A stretch of DNA of 64,000 nt, from contig NZ_AP022620.1 of assembly GCF_010731855.1 (NCBI RefSeq), forward strand, positions 620,001 to 684,000. The letters are read 5' to 3'. This document shows positions 1 through 8,758 of this stretch, one piece after another. Both the position numbers and the translations under genes were made by a program. Below the pieces are notes generated by a model. That model saw nothing but the letters and a program-made list of their open reading frames with translations. It made no database searches and was not told the origin of the DNA. The first letter of the stretch is position 1, and each line of letters starts with the position of its first letter. The stretch is from Mycolicibacterium anyangense. GTDB lineage: Bacteria; Actinomycetota; Actinomycetes; Mycobacteriales; Mycobacteriaceae.

Positions 1-2
1 AC

Positions 3-74
3 GCCGCCGCCCAGCCCGGCGCGGTCGCGCGGTTTGTCAGCACCGCCGCCTCACTTACTAAGCTCGCCGGGTGA
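3..74 (+). CDS. cobB: C-terminal tail of an upstream gene, probably cobB
   Basis: The third frame is open from the window edge and ends at TGA 72-74; the visible tail reads GAVARFVSTAASLTKLAG. The stop overlaps the cysG start as GTGA, which implies translational coupling. In M. tuberculosis the gene directly upstream of cysG is cobB (cobyrinate a,c-diamide synthase), so cobB is the likely identity, but the tail is too short to show a motif. The identity rests on gene order. Confidence 0.5.
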   Translation, partial: AAAQPGAVARFVSTAASLTKLAG

Positions 75-1279
75 CCGAGAACGCCTACCTCGTCGGCCTG
101 CGGCTGACCGGCAAGAAGGTCGTCGTGGTCGGCGGCGGAACCGTCGCGCGGCGGCGGGTCCCGGTGCTGATCGGCGCCGGCGCCGACGTGCACGTGATCG
201 CCAGGGCCGCCACCCCAGCCGTGGAGGCACTCGCCGAGCAGAAGCCCGGGATCACCCTGCAACTGCGCGACTACCGCGACGGCGACCTCGAGGGTGCCTG
301 GTACGCGATCGCTGCCACCGACGATCCGGTGGTCAACGCCGCCGTCGTCGCCGAGGCCGAGAGCCGGCAGATCTTCTGCGTGCGGGCCGACGTGGCCCGC
401 GAGGGCACCGCCGTGACGCCGGCGTCCTTCGACTACGACGGGTTGCTGGTGGGCGTGCTGGCCGGCGGCGAGCACCGCCGCTCGGCGGCCATCCGCTCGG
501 CCATCCGGGAGGCTTTCCAGCAGGGTGTCATCAACCCGGACACTTCCGATGTGATGCGCGGCGGGGTGGCCCTGGTCGGCGGTGGCCCCGGCGATCCGGA
601 ACTGATCACCGTGCGCGGTCGCCGGCTCCTGGCCCGCGCCGACGTCGTCGTCGCCGACCGGCTGGCACCGCCGGAACTGCTGGCCGAACTGGGTGCGCAC
701 GTCGAGGTGATCGACGCCGCGAAGATCCCGTACGGGCGGGCGATGGCTCAGGATGCGATCAACGACGTGCTGGTGGAACGGGCCCGCGCCGGCCAGTTCG
801 TGGTGCGGCTCAAGGGTGGTGATCCGTTCGTCTTCGCCCGTGGTTATGAGGAAGTTCTCGCCTGTGCCGAGGCTGGGATTCCGGTCACAGTCGTCCCCGG
901 TGTGACCAGTGCCATCGCGGTGCCGGCAATGGCCGGAGTTCCGGTCACGCATCGCGGGGTCAATCACGAGTTCGTCGTGGTCAGCGGTCATTTAGCACCG
1001 GATCATCCGGAATCGTTAGTGAATTGGAATGCGCTGGCGCAATTGTCGGGGACGTTAGTTCTGCTGATGGCCGTCGAGCGCATTGAATTGTTTGCCGACG
1101 CGCTGATATCAGGCGGTAGACCAGCGGAAACGCCGGTTCTTGTGGTCCAGCACGGCACAACGGCCGCAGAGCGGATCCTGACGACTACGCTCGGGGATGC
1201 GCCGATGAGAATTCGAACCGACGGTATTCGGCCGCCGGCAATCGTCGTGATCGGCCCGGTGGCGGGCTTCGCCACTTAA
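71..1279 (+). CDS. cysG: Siroheme synthase CysG (dehydrogenase/ferrochelatase plus uroporphyrinogen-III C-methyltransferase)
   Basis: Bifunctional enzyme of siroheme synthesis, the cofactor of sulfite and nitrite reductases. Residues 15-45 form a Rossmann NAD site with GGGTVA at 21-26, the precorrin-2 dehydrogenase half. From about residue 165 a tetrapyrrole methyltransferase fold begins (VGGGPGDPELIT, then KGGDPFVFARGYEE and VPGVTSAIAVPA). The 402-residue length matches the mycobacterial protein. The start is GTG 71, overlapping the upstream stop by four bases. The last 100 codons are unusually AT-rich for this genome and hold three TTA leucine codons (992, 1016, 1055), although the protein family match continues to the end. 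The AT-rich part leads into the efpA promoter. Confidence 0.93.
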   Translation: MTENAYLVGLRLTGKKVVVVGGGTVARRRVPVLIGAGADVHVIARAATPAVEALAEQKPGITLQLRDYRDGDLEGAWYAIAATDDPVVNAAVVAEAESRQIFCVRADVAREGTAVTPASFDYDGLLVGVLAGGEHRRSAAIRSAIREAFQQGVINPDTSDVMRGGVALVGGGPGDPELITVRGRRLLARADVVVADRLAPPELLAELGAHVEVIDAAKIPYGRAMAQDAINDVLVERARAGQFVVRLKGGDPFVFARGYEEVLACAEAGIPVTVVPGVTSAIAVPAMAGVPVTHRGVNHEFVVVSGHLAPDHPESLVNWNALAQLSGTLVLLMAVERIELFADALISGGRPAETPVLVVQHGTTAAERILTTTLGDAPMRIRTDGIRPPAIVVIGPVAGFAT

Positions 1280-1298
1280 AGTCCTCTTAAAATTACTG

Positions 1299-1304
1299 TA
1301 GGGT
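1299..1304 (+). promoter_or_regulatory. -10 box of a probable leaderless efpA promoter
   Basis: TAGGGT fits the mycobacterial TANNNT -10 consensus and lies exactly 8 nt before the efpA ATG, so transcription probably begins at or next to the start codon. The shared 10-mer GTAGGGTAGC recurs at the same place upstream of the efpA paralogue. Confidence 0.6.
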
Positions 1305-1312
1305 AGCCAATT

Positions 1313-2890
1313 ATGACGGCTCTCAACGATGCGGAGCGAGCGATGAATCGCCACGCCGACAGTTCAGAGCGCGCCCTCCCGATGCGCCTCGAGCCCAAGG
1401 CTCTGACCAAGACCAGCAAGTTCTACCCGGACTGGCTGCCATCCTGGCGCTTCATCGCCGCTGTCATCGCCATCGGCGGTATGCAGTTGTTGGCCACCAT
1501 GGACAGCACGGTGGCGATCGTGGCGTTGCCGAAGATCCAGGACGAACTCAGCCTGTCCGATGCGGGCCGCAGCTGGGTGATCACCGCCTACGTGCTGACG
1601 TTCGGCGGTCTGATGCTGCTCGGTGGCCGCCTTGGCGACACCATCGGACGCAAGCGGACCTTCATCGTCGGTGTCGCGCTGTTCACCATCGCCTCGGTGC
1701 TCTGCGGGATCGCGTGGGACGAGGTGACGCTGGTCATCGCGCGTTTGCTGCAGGGTGTCGGGGCGGCGATCGCCTCGCCGACCGGCCTGGCGCTGATCGC
1801 CACCACTTTCCCCAAGGGGCCGGCCCGCAATGCCGCTACGGCGATCTTCGCCGCGATGACCGGTATCGGCTCGGTCATGGGTCTGGTCGTCGGCGGCGCT
1901 CTGGTGGAGGTGTCCTGGCGGCTGGCGTTCCTGGTGAATGTGCCGATCGGTCTACTGATGATCTACCTGGCGCGCACCACGCTGCGGGAAACCCAACGCG
2001 AGCGGATGAAGCTGGACGCCGCCGGCGCGCTGCTGGCCACCCTGGGCTGTACCGCAGCGGTGTTCGGTTTCGCCCAGGCTCCGGAGAACGGCTGGCTGAC
2101 GCCGGTCACCATGGTCTCGGCCGGGGCCGCCGCGGTCGCGTTCGTGGCCTTCGTGTTCGTCGAGCGCCGTGCCGTCAACCCGGTGGTGCCGTTCTCGCTG
2201 TTCCGCGACCGCAACCGGCTGGCGACCTTCGCCGCGGTGTTCCTGGCCGGCGGGGTGATGTTCACGCTGACCGTGCTGATCGGCCTGTACGTGCAGGACA
2301 TCATGGGGTACAGCGCCCTGCGCGCCGGGATCGGGTTCATCCCGTTCGTGATCGCCCTGGGCATCGGCCTGGGGGTGTCATCGCAGCTGGTGTCGAAGTT
2401 CCCCCCGCGGGTGCTGGTGATCGCCGGTGGCGTGCTGGTGCTGGCCGCGATGATCTACGGCTCCACGCTCAACGGCGGCATTCCGTACTTCCCCAATCTG
2501 GTCCTGCCGATCACCGTCGGCGGGCTCGGCATCGGGATGATCGTGGTGCCGCTGACGGTGTCGGCCATCGCCGGTGTGGGCTTCGACCAGATCGGCCCGG
2601 TGTCGGCGATCGCGCTCATGCTGCAGAACCTGGGCGGGCCGGTCGTGCTGGCCATCATCCAGGCCGTCATCACCTCGCGCACCCTGTACCTGGGCGGTAC
2701 CACCGGCCCGGTCAAGAACATGAACCCCGCGCAGCTGCACGCTCTTGACCAGGGCTACACCTACGGGTTGCTGTGGGTGGCGGCGGTCGCGGTGATCGTG
2801 GGCGCGGTGGCGCTGTTCATCGGCTACACCGCCGAACAGGTGGCGCACGCGCAGGAAGTCAAGGAAGCGATCGACGCCGGCGAGATCTAG
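1313..2890 (+). CDS. efpA: EfpA-type MFS multidrug efflux pump
   Basis: Inner-membrane proton antiporter of the DHA2 (14-helix, QacA-like) major facilitator family; EfpA is the essential mycobacterial member linked to drug efflux. The 525-residue product starts MTALNDAERA like the M. tuberculosis protein and carries MDSTVAIVALPKIQ in helix 1, the motif A region GGRLGDTIGRKR, and the conserved C-terminal stretch TSRTLYLGGTTGP. The ATG at 1313 agrees with the family start and has no Shine-Dalgarno sequence, consistent with a leaderless transcript. It follows cysG as in M. tuberculosis. A close paralogue follows directly downstream. Confidence 0.95.
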   Translation: MTALNDAERAMNRHADSSERALPMRLEPKALTKTSKFYPDWLPSWRFIAAVIAIGGMQLLATMDSTVAIVALPKIQDELSLSDAGRSWVITAYVLTFGGLMLLGGRLGDTIGRKRTFIVGVALFTIASVLCGIAWDEVTLVIARLLQGVGAAIASPTGLALIATTFPKGPARNAATAIFAAMTGIGSVMGLVVGGALVEVSWRLAFLVNVPIGLLMIYLARTTLRETQRERMKLDAAGALLATLGCTAAVFGFAQAPENGWLTPVTMVSAGAAAVAFVAFVFVERRAVNPVVPFSLFRDRNRLATFAAVFLAGGVMFTLTVLIGLYVQDIMGYSALRAGIGFIPFVIALGIGLGVSSQLVSKFPPRVLVIAGGVLVLAAMIYGSTLNGGIPYFPNLVLPITVGGLGIGMIVVPLTVSAIAGVGFDQIGPVSAIALMLQNLGGPVVLAIIQAVITSRTLYLGGTTGPVKNMNPAQLHALDQGYTYGLLWVAAVAVIVGAVALFIGYTAEQVAHAQEVKEAIDAGEI

Positions 2891-2891
2891 C

Positions 2892-2940
2892 GATTTCGGC
2901 GCGCCCGGCGTCGCCCAGAGACGATGAGCGCGCCGAAATC
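2892..2940. terminator. 13-bp perfect inverted repeat between efpA and its paralogue
   Basis: Arms GATTTCGGCGCGC (2892-2904) and its exact complement (2928-2940) flank a 23-nt loop. It begins one base after the efpA stop codon. There is no U-tract, as is usual for candidate mycobacterial terminators. It probably separates efpA transcription from the next promoter. Confidence 0.5.
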
Positions 2941-2962
2941 ACACCGCGAGGATGCCCCTCGG

Positions 2963-2976
2963 TAGGGTAGCTACCC
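2963..2976 (+). promoter_or_regulatory. -10 box and palindrome before the efpA paralogue
   Basis: TAGGGT (2963-2968) lies 8 nt before the ATG at 2977, as for efpA. It overlaps a perfect 12-bp palindrome GGGTAGCTACCC (2965-2976) that covers the expected transcription start. A palindrome here could be an operator for a dimeric repressor; efpA has only the left half-site (1301-1306). Confidence 0.55.
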
Positions 2977-4470
2977 ATGTCTGGCGCGCGCGGTCCGCAA
3001 CCGGCTGCCGGAACGCTGTCCTCCCGGGTACTCGGTGTCGCGATCGTGGCGATCACCGGTATGCAGCTGATGTCCACGCTCGACGGCACGATAGTGATCG
3101 TCGCGTTGCCGCGGATGCAGGCCGAGCTCGGGCTGTCCGACGCCAGCAAGAGCTGGGTGATCACCGCCTATGTCCTCACCTTCGGTGGTCTGCTGCTGTT
3201 GGGTGGCCGGGTCGGTGACGCCATCGGCCACAAGCGGGCGTTCATCTCCGGTGTCGGGGTGTTCACCATCGCCTCGCTGGCCTGCGGGGTCGCCACCGAA
3301 CAGTGGACCCTGATCATCGCGCGTGCGGTGCAGGGGATCGGCGCCGCGGTCGCGGCGCCGACCGGGCTCGCGCTGATCGCCACCACCTACGCCGTCGGGC
3401 ATGCGCGCAACCAGGCGATGGCGGTGTCGGCGGCCATGCAGGGCCTCGGCTCGGTGCTCGGCCTGGTCCTGGGTGGGGCGTTGACGGGCCTGTCCTGGCG
3501 GCTCGCATTCCTGGTCAACGTGCCGATCGGCGTGCTGATCATCGCGATCGGCCTGACCCGGCTCGAGGAAACCCGCCACGAACGCCTCAAGCTCGACGTC
3601 ACCGGCGCGCTGCTGGCCACGCTGGGCTGCAGCGCCGCGGTGCTGGTCTTCACCCAGGGCCCACCGCGAGGCTGGGTCGATCCCTGGGTGATCGGGGCCG
3701 GCGTCGCCGCCGTGGTGTTCTTCGTCGCCTTCCTGATCGTGGAGCGCAGTGCTGACAACCCGCTGGTGCCGTTCTCGGTGTTCGACAGCCGCAGCCGGGT
3801 CGCCTCATTCCTGGCGTACTTCCTGGCCGGTGGAGTCATGCTCACCCTGAGCGTCATGATCGGTCTGCTGGTGCAGGACGTGCTCGGCTATTCACCGCTG
3901 CGGGCCGGCGTGTGCTTCATGCCGTTCGCGGTGGCCTTCGTGCTGGGCAATGTGGTCGCCACCCGGCTGGCGCCGCGTGTCGCGCCGCGCTGGGTGATCC
4001 TCGGCGGAGGGCTGCTGGTGCTGGCGGCCATGCTGTACGGCTCGACGCTGACCCGCACGATTCCGTACTTTCCGGACCTGTTCGTGCCGATCGTGGTGGG
4101 TGGCTTCGGAATCGGGGTGATCTCGGTGATCCTGCCGCTGTGCACGCTGGCCAATGTCGGTCCGCGCGAGATCGGTCCGGTGTCGTCGATCACCCTGATG
4201 GTCTTCAACCTCGGCGGTCCGCTGGTGCTGGTGGTCATCCAGGCGGTGCAGACCTCACGAACCCTGTACCTGGGCGGAACCACCGGTCCGGCGAAGTACA
4301 TGACGTCGGCCCAGCTCGACGCCCTCGGCCATGGCTACACCTACTCGCTGCTGTGGGTGGCGGGCATTGCCGTGCTGGTCGGTGTCGCCGCGCTCGGCAT
4401 CGGCTACACCTCCAGCGATATCGCGACCGCCCAGCACACCCGGGAAGCCGTCGAGGCCGGCGAACTCTAG
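2977..4470 (+). CDS. Second EfpA-like MFS transporter (tandem paralogue)
   Basis: DHA2-family major facilitator of 497 residues, closely similar along its whole length to the preceding EfpA: LDGTIVIVALPRMQ in helix 1, GGRVGDAIGHKRAF for motif A, and the same TSRTLYLGGTTGP tail. It lacks the roughly 30-residue N-terminal extension of EfpA. It is a probable drug or small-molecule efflux pump that arose by tandem duplication; its substrate is unknown. It has its own promoter with the same -10 box and spacing as efpA. Its stop overlaps the stop of the convergent zinc permease gene by four bases. Confidence 0.9.
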   Translation: MSGARGPQPAAGTLSSRVLGVAIVAITGMQLMSTLDGTIVIVALPRMQAELGLSDASKSWVITAYVLTFGGLLLLGGRVGDAIGHKRAFISGVGVFTIASLACGVATEQWTLIIARAVQGIGAAVAAPTGLALIATTYAVGHARNQAMAVSAAMQGLGSVLGLVLGGALTGLSWRLAFLVNVPIGVLIIAIGLTRLEETRHERLKLDVTGALLATLGCSAAVLVFTQGPPRGWVDPWVIGAGVAAVVFFVAFLIVERSADNPLVPFSVFDSRSRVASFLAYFLAGGVMLTLSVMIGLLVQDVLGYSPLRAGVCFMPFAVAFVLGNVVATRLAPRVAPRWVILGGGLLVLAAMLYGSTLTRTIPYFPDLFVPIVVGGFGIGVISVILPLCTLANVGPREIGPVSSITLMVFNLGGPLVLVVIQAVQTSRTLYLGGTTGPAKYMTSAQLDALGHGYTYSLLWVAGIAVLVGVAALGIGYTSSDIATAQHTREAVEAGEL

Positions 4471-5396
4471 GCGGGTCTACCCCGAGCATCACCGACCATG
4501 ACGGCGGACGGTCTGACCGGATCCTCGGCGGAGTGCTCGACCGCGTGGCTCGCGGAGTTCGTCGTCCGGCGTCGTGCCTCGATGCGCGGGCGCAGCCAGC
4601 GGGCCCCGACCCGCGCCGCGAGGTACACCACGAAACTGATGGTCGCGATGAACACACTTGCCTTGACGTTGCCGTGGACCAGGCTCAGCAGCAGTCCGCC
4701 GTCGGCGGCCAGCAAGGCGAATCCGATCGACAGGGCAATCACGACCGGGGTGCGCGCGCTGAGTCGGCTGGCCGCCGCCGCCGGTGTGATGGCAAGGCTG
4801 AGCACCAGCAGGGTGCCCACGATCTGGGCGGCTTCGGTGACGGTGATGGCCAGGATGTAGACGAACAACAGGCCGACCAGACGGGTCGGCACTCCGCGGG
4901 CCACCGCCAGTTCGTGGTCGACGGAGGCGAACAGCAGTGGCCGGTACAGTACCGCCATCGTGGCCAGCACACCGAGTGCGATGCCGGTCAGCAGGGTGAT
5001 CTGACCGGGACTGACGCCGAAGATCTGCCCGAACAGGATGTTGGTGGCCGTCGTCGCGAACCCCTGGTAGAGCGAGAGCAGATACACCCCGACCCCGATA
5101 CCGAAGGCGAGGATCACTCCGATCGACGAATTGCGTTCTCGCTCACGGTCTCCCAGCAGTCCGATCGCCGTGGCGACCACCAGGGACCCCAGCAACGCGC
5201 CTAGGATCGCGTCGTTGGCCGCCACCAGTCCGGCGGCGGCGCCGGTGAACGCGAGTTCTGCGCTGCCATGGACGGCGAACGCCAGGTCACGCATGATCAC
5301 GAAAGGTCCGATCAGGCCCGAGGTGATCGCGACCAGCGTGGCCGCGATCAGGGCATTGCGGACGAATGATTCAGACAGGTAGTCGGCGAGCGTCAC
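4467..5396 (-). CDS. znuB: Metal ABC transporter permease (ZnuB/MntB family)
   Basis: Integral membrane subunit of an ABC-3 family metal importer, 309 residues, with about eight hydrophobic helices and the family pattern FVIMRDLAFAVHGSAELAFTG near the N-terminus. The C-terminal 45 residues are a charged cytoplasmic tail rich in Arg and Ser. It is the last gene of an operon; its ATG overlaps the stop of the ATPase gene (ATGA, 5393-5396). Zinc is favoured over manganese only because of the Zur-like box upstream of the operon. Confidence 0.88.
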   Translation of the reverse strand: MTLADYLSESFVRNALIAATLVAITSGLIGPFVIMRDLAFAVHGSAELAFTGAAAGLVAANDAILGALLGSLVVATAIGLLGDRERERNSSIGVILAFGIGVGVYLLSLYQGFATTATNILFGQIFGVSPGQITLLTGIALGVLATMAVLYRPLLFASVDHELAVARGVPTRLVGLLFVYILAITVTEAAQIVGTLLVLSLAITPAAAASRLSARTPVVIALSIGFALLAADGGLLLSLVHGNVKASVFIATISFVVYLAARVGARWLRPRIEARRRTTNSASHAVEHSAEDPVRPSAVMVGDARGRPA

Positions 5397-6235
5397 AGCA
5401 GGGGTCCTTGGCTTCCGGCCACCGGAGCGGGCTGCGACTGTGCGGTGTCCGGAGCGCCCACGATGATCAGCCGGCCACCGGCTCGCAGGACTTCGACATC
5501 AGTGCCATACAGCTCGGACAGTGTCGAGCTGGTCAGCACCTCCTCGGGGGTGCCGATCGTCCACCGAGATCCGACCAGATACAGGACGCGGTCCACATAC
5601 GGAAGGATCGGATTGATCTCATGGGTCACGAACAGCACTGCGATCTGCGCCGCGCGGCGCTGGGCGTCGATGAGTTCGACCACCTCGCGTTGATGCCGCA
5701 GGTCCAGGGACAGCAGAGGTTCGTCGCACAGCAACAAGCGCGGATCGCCGAGCAGCGACTGAGCGATGCGCAACCGCTGCTGTTCGCCTCCGGACAACCG
5801 GCCCACCGGCGAATGCGCGAAGCCGGTGGCACCGACCGCAGCCAATGCGGTGTGCACCTTCTGGCGACGCCGGAAGCTGGGAAGTCCGATGCCCCAACGA
5901 TGTCCATCCAGCCCGAGTCGGACCAGGTCGACACCTTCGATCGGTACGTCGCGATCGAACCCTTTCTGCTGTGGCACGTAACCGATCCGGGTACTGCCCC
6001 GGGTCGGGGGAGCGCCGCAAACCTGAACCGAGCCCGTCGTGAGGGCGGTCAACCCGAGCAGCACTTTGACCAGTGAGGTCTTGCCGCTGCCGTTGGGTCC
6101 CAGGACCGCGACGAACTCGCCGGGCCCGATTGTGACGTCGACGTCCTGCCATAGTCGACGCGTGCTGTAGGACAGTCCGGCGCCGCGCAGCGTCACCACC
6201 GGTGCGGCTGGCATGTCCGGGTTGGTGAGCGTCAC
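5393..6235 (-). CDS. znuC: Metal ABC transporter ATP-binding protein (ZnuC-like)
   Basis: Cytoplasmic ATPase of the metal importer, 280 residues. It shows an intact Walker A (GPNGSGKTSL), ABC signature (LSGGEQQRLRIAQ), Walker B (LLLCDEPLLSLD) and the switch His in FVTHEINPI. Overlapping start and stop codons on both sides place it between the binding protein and the permease in one operon. The tail after about residue 255 is short and not conserved-looking. Confidence 0.92.
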   Translation of the reverse strand: MTLTNPDMPAAPVVTLRGAGLSYSTRRLWQDVDVTIGPGEFVAVLGPNGSGKTSLVKVLLGLTALTTGSVQVCGAPPTRGSTRIGYVPQQKGFDRDVPIEGVDLVRLGLDGHRWGIGLPSFRRRQKVHTALAAVGATGFAHSPVGRLSGGEQQRLRIAQSLLGDPRLLLCDEPLLSLDLRHQREVVELIDAQRRAAQIAVLFVTHEINPILPYVDRVLYLVGSRWTIGTPEEVLTSSTLSELYGTDVEVLRAGGRLIIVGAPDTAQSQPAPVAGSQGPLL

Positions 6236-7176
6236 TTGCCCAGTGCTGCAGCGATTTCAGCGATTTGGCGGGATTGCCAGGCCTGGAAGTCCTTGTCGCT
6301 GGGGGGCAGCGTCTCGGTCACGCCGACCACCGGAATGCCGTTGGCCTGGGCCAGCTTCTTGACGGCGTCGGTAGCGGGGCTGGTGACCTGGCCGTTGTAC
6401 AGCAGAACCTTGATCTTCTTGCCGGACAGGGCGGCGTCCATCGCGGCATTGTCGGCGGCGCTCGGATCGTTGCCGTCTTCGATCGACTGGGCGAACGAGG
6501 CGGGTGTGGCCAGGGTCAGTCCGGCGGCATCGACGAGGTAGCCGGGAACGCGTTCGGTGTAGCCGACCGGCGCTCCGGAGTACTTGGTCTTGATGTCTGC
6601 GATCGCCTCGTCGATCGGCGCAAGGCTGTCGTCGAAGGTCTTGGCATTGGTGGTAAATGCACTGGCGTCGGCCGGATCGAGTGATCCAAGCTCGGAGGCG
6701 ATCGCGCCGGCGACGTCCGGGATCTTGGCGATGTCATACCAGATGTGCGGATTCGTATCCGCTCCACTGAACTTCATCACGTCGGCGGCGTTGATCAGCT
6801 TGCGGGCCGGGTTGGGCGATGCCGAGAGCAGCTTGTCCATGAAATCGTCGTAACCCAGGCCATTTTCGATGACGAGTTGCGATTTCGCCAGGGCTGCTGC
6901 GGTATTGGCATCGGCCTGGTATTCGTGCGGGTCCGCGTTGGGGTCGGACATGATCGACACCACGTTCACGTGGTCGCCGCCGATCTGCTTGACGATGTCG
7001 CCCCAGACGTTCGTGCTGGCCACCACGTCGATCCGGCTGGAGCTGGTCCCACTCGTCGGCGCAGCGGCGGTCGACGACGGCGCCGGTGTCGATGTCGAGC
7101 TGCACGCCGTTGCTGCCGCAACCAGCGCGGTCGCGATGGCAACGGTCGAAACACGACGACGGACAGATACGACCAC
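6232..7176 (-). CDS. znuA: Metal-binding lipoprotein of the ABC importer (ZnuA-like)
   Basis: Cluster 9 substrate-binding protein anchored outside the membrane. GTG 7174-7176 is preferred as start: it has GAGGAG six bases upstream and gives a 314-residue protein with a short Arg-rich n-region, a hydrophobic core and a lipobox ending ATAC. An ATG at 7218 in the same frame would place the start inside the Zur-like box and is unlikely. Metal-ligand candidates are the His in DPNADPHEY and in NPHIWYD, as usual in the family. There is no His-rich loop, so the metal cannot be read from the protein alone. First gene of the znuA-znuC-znuB operon. Confidence 0.88.
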   Translation of the reverse strand: MVVSVRRRVSTVAIATALVAAATACSSTSTPAPSSTAAAPTSGTSSSRIDVVASTNVWGDIVKQIGGDHVNVVSIMSDPNADPHEYQADANTAAALAKSQLVIENGLGYDDFMDKLLSASPNPARKLINAADVMKFSGADTNPHIWYDIAKIPDVAGAIASELGSLDPADASAFTTNAKTFDDSLAPIDEAIADIKTKYSGAPVGYTERVPGYLVDAAGLTLATPASFAQSIEDGNDPSAADNAAMDAALSGKKIKVLLYNGQVTSPATDAVKKLAQANGIPVVGVTETLPPSDKDFQAWQSRQIAEIAAALGK

Positions 7177-7199
7177 GGAGCACTCCTCGGCATTGGGAT

Positions 7200-7220
7200 T
7201 AATGAAAACGAGAACCATTA
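7200..7220 (-). promoter_or_regulatory. Zur-like box upstream of the znuACB operon
   Basis: A 21-bp near-palindrome with arms TAATG and CATTA around an AAAACGAGAAC core. By eye it agrees at 16 of 21 positions with the 10-1-10 Zur/FurB consensus of actinobacteria. It sits 24 bp before the preferred znuA start, where a repressor would block transcription when zinc is plentiful. Confidence 0.7.
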
Positions 7221-7341
7221 TGCGTACTGTAGGTCCTCGCGGCCCAGGATGTACACCTCGGGCGCTGGGAAAGGCCTGTCAATGCGGCGCGCAAAGGAGT
7301 CTTCGTGCCATGCGAGGATGCGTCAGGGCTGGCCGCGAACC

Positions 7342-8733
7342 TCAGGCGCGACGCGCCTGCCACCGGCGGTAGCCGCCGTATGCCGCCGCTGCCACTAGGA
7401 AGTTCACGAAGTAGGCCAGGTCCGCCCCGTGCAGTGCGGTGGCCACCGGACCGACGATCAGGTTGGTGTGCATGAACGGCACGGCCGCGGCGAATGCCGC
7501 AAAGAAACTCACCAGTGCCACCACGGCGTCGCGGTGCCCGGTGACCTCCTGGGCGGGGTTCACCGCGTCGCGGCCGGCGCTGCGGTGGCGCCAGTCGATG
7601 GCCACGATCGCGACGAAGGCGGGGATCCAGTAGCTGACGAACAGCAGTACGCCCTGGAAGCGGGCGGTCAAGTCACCGGAGTGCAGCCACATGATGAGCG
7701 CGAACGCGATCACCACGACCACCACCGCCGAGACCGGCCTGCGCACCCGCACCCCGACGGTCTGCAACGCCAGCGACCCGCTGTAGTCGTTCATCGCGTT
7801 GGAGGCCACCGACCCGAGCGCGATCACCAGCAGCGCTACCGCCCCGAGCACTCCGCCGCCCATGATCTCGCGCACGCCGGCCGCGGTCTGGTCGGTCAAG
7901 GTTCCCGCCGCCGCCACCCCGATGGCCTGTACGGCGATATAGGCTACCGCCAGACCGCCGAAGGTGTAGCCGAAGACCGCGGTACGCGAGGTGGTCACCG
8001 GCAGGTAGCGGCTGTAGTCCGAGGCGTAGCTGGCCCACGAGATGGCCAGACTCAGCGCGATGGTGACCTCAAGGACGAACGCACCGCCGAGGTCGGCCCC
8101 GGACAGCGTGGGCAGCGAGATCACCTGATGCCCGGCGATCAGCTTCCAGGCGAACACCGCGAACGTGACGATGAGGATCACCGTCATCACCGCCTGCACC
8201 CGGTGGATCACCTCGTAGCCGAACACCCCGACCACCCCCTGGGCGGCCAGCACGATCACCACCGCCAGCCAGAACGGCAAGCCGAGCAGTTCGGCGAGCG
8301 CCTCACCGCCGAACAGGCCGACCAGGCCGTCCCACGCGATCGACGACAGCCATTGGATCACGGCCACTACCGACACGGTGCCGCCAAAGGCCATGCGCGC
8401 GTTGGGAAGCTGGGCGGTACCAGTCCGCGGGCCCCAGGTGGACAGGTAGCCGACGGCCACGCAGCCGAGCACCGTTCCGATCACCATCGCCAGCATCCCG
8501 AGCCAGAACCCCAGGCCCAGCACCACCGCCAGCGTGCCGGTGAACACCACCGTCATATTCACCTGCGGTGCGAACCACACGGTGAACAATCGGCGCGCAC
8601 TGCCGTAGCGGTTACCGGCGGGGATGGGGGCGATGCCGTGCGACTCGACCGCCATGTCACCGGCACGGGCCGGCATCCGGCCGGTGTAGCTGCGACCCGC
8701 CAGCGCCGAACCCGAGGATGTGTCAGCTGTCAC
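7342..8733 (-). CDS. NCS1-family nucleobase permease (cytosine/purine type)
   Basis: Inner-membrane cation symporter of the nucleobase:cation symporter-1 family, 463 residues with about 12 hydrophobic helices. Family features include GNRYGSARRLFTVWFAPQ before helix 1, SWASYASDYSRYLP in the middle and MNDYSGSLALQT. The likely cargo is cytosine, a purine or a related compound; the sequence does not decide which. The start GTG at 8733 has no Shine-Dalgarno sequence but lies 6 nt after a TAGTGT -10 box (8740-8745), suggesting a leaderless mRNA. No nucleobase-metabolism gene is adjacent. Confidence 0.85.
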   Translation of the reverse strand: MTADTSSGSALAGRSYTGRMPARAGDMAVESHGIAPIPAGNRYGSARRLFTVWFAPQVNMTVVFTGTLAVVLGLGFWLGMLAMVIGTVLGCVAVGYLSTWGPRTGTAQLPNARMAFGGTVSVVAVIQWLSSIAWDGLVGLFGGEALAELLGLPFWLAVVIVLAAQGVVGVFGYEVIHRVQAVMTVILIVTFAVFAWKLIAGHQVISLPTLSGADLGGAFVLEVTIALSLAISWASYASDYSRYLPVTTSRTAVFGYTFGGLAVAYIAVQAIGVAAAGTLTDQTAAGVREIMGGGVLGAVALLVIALGSVASNAMNDYSGSLALQTVGVRVRRPVSAVVVVVIAFALIMWLHSGDLTARFQGVLLFVSYWIPAFVAIVAIDWRHRSAGRDAVNPAQEVTGHRDAVVALVSFFAAFAAAVPFMHTNLIVGPVATALHGADLAYFVNFLVAAAAYGGYRRWQARRA

Positions 8734-8758
8734 CCGACCACACTAGTTGCCCTCGCGC

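Noticed and set aside
7216..7218. ATG as the znuA start
   Set aside because: It lies inside the Zur-like box; GTG 7174 has a proper ribosome site and gives a normal lipoprotein signal.
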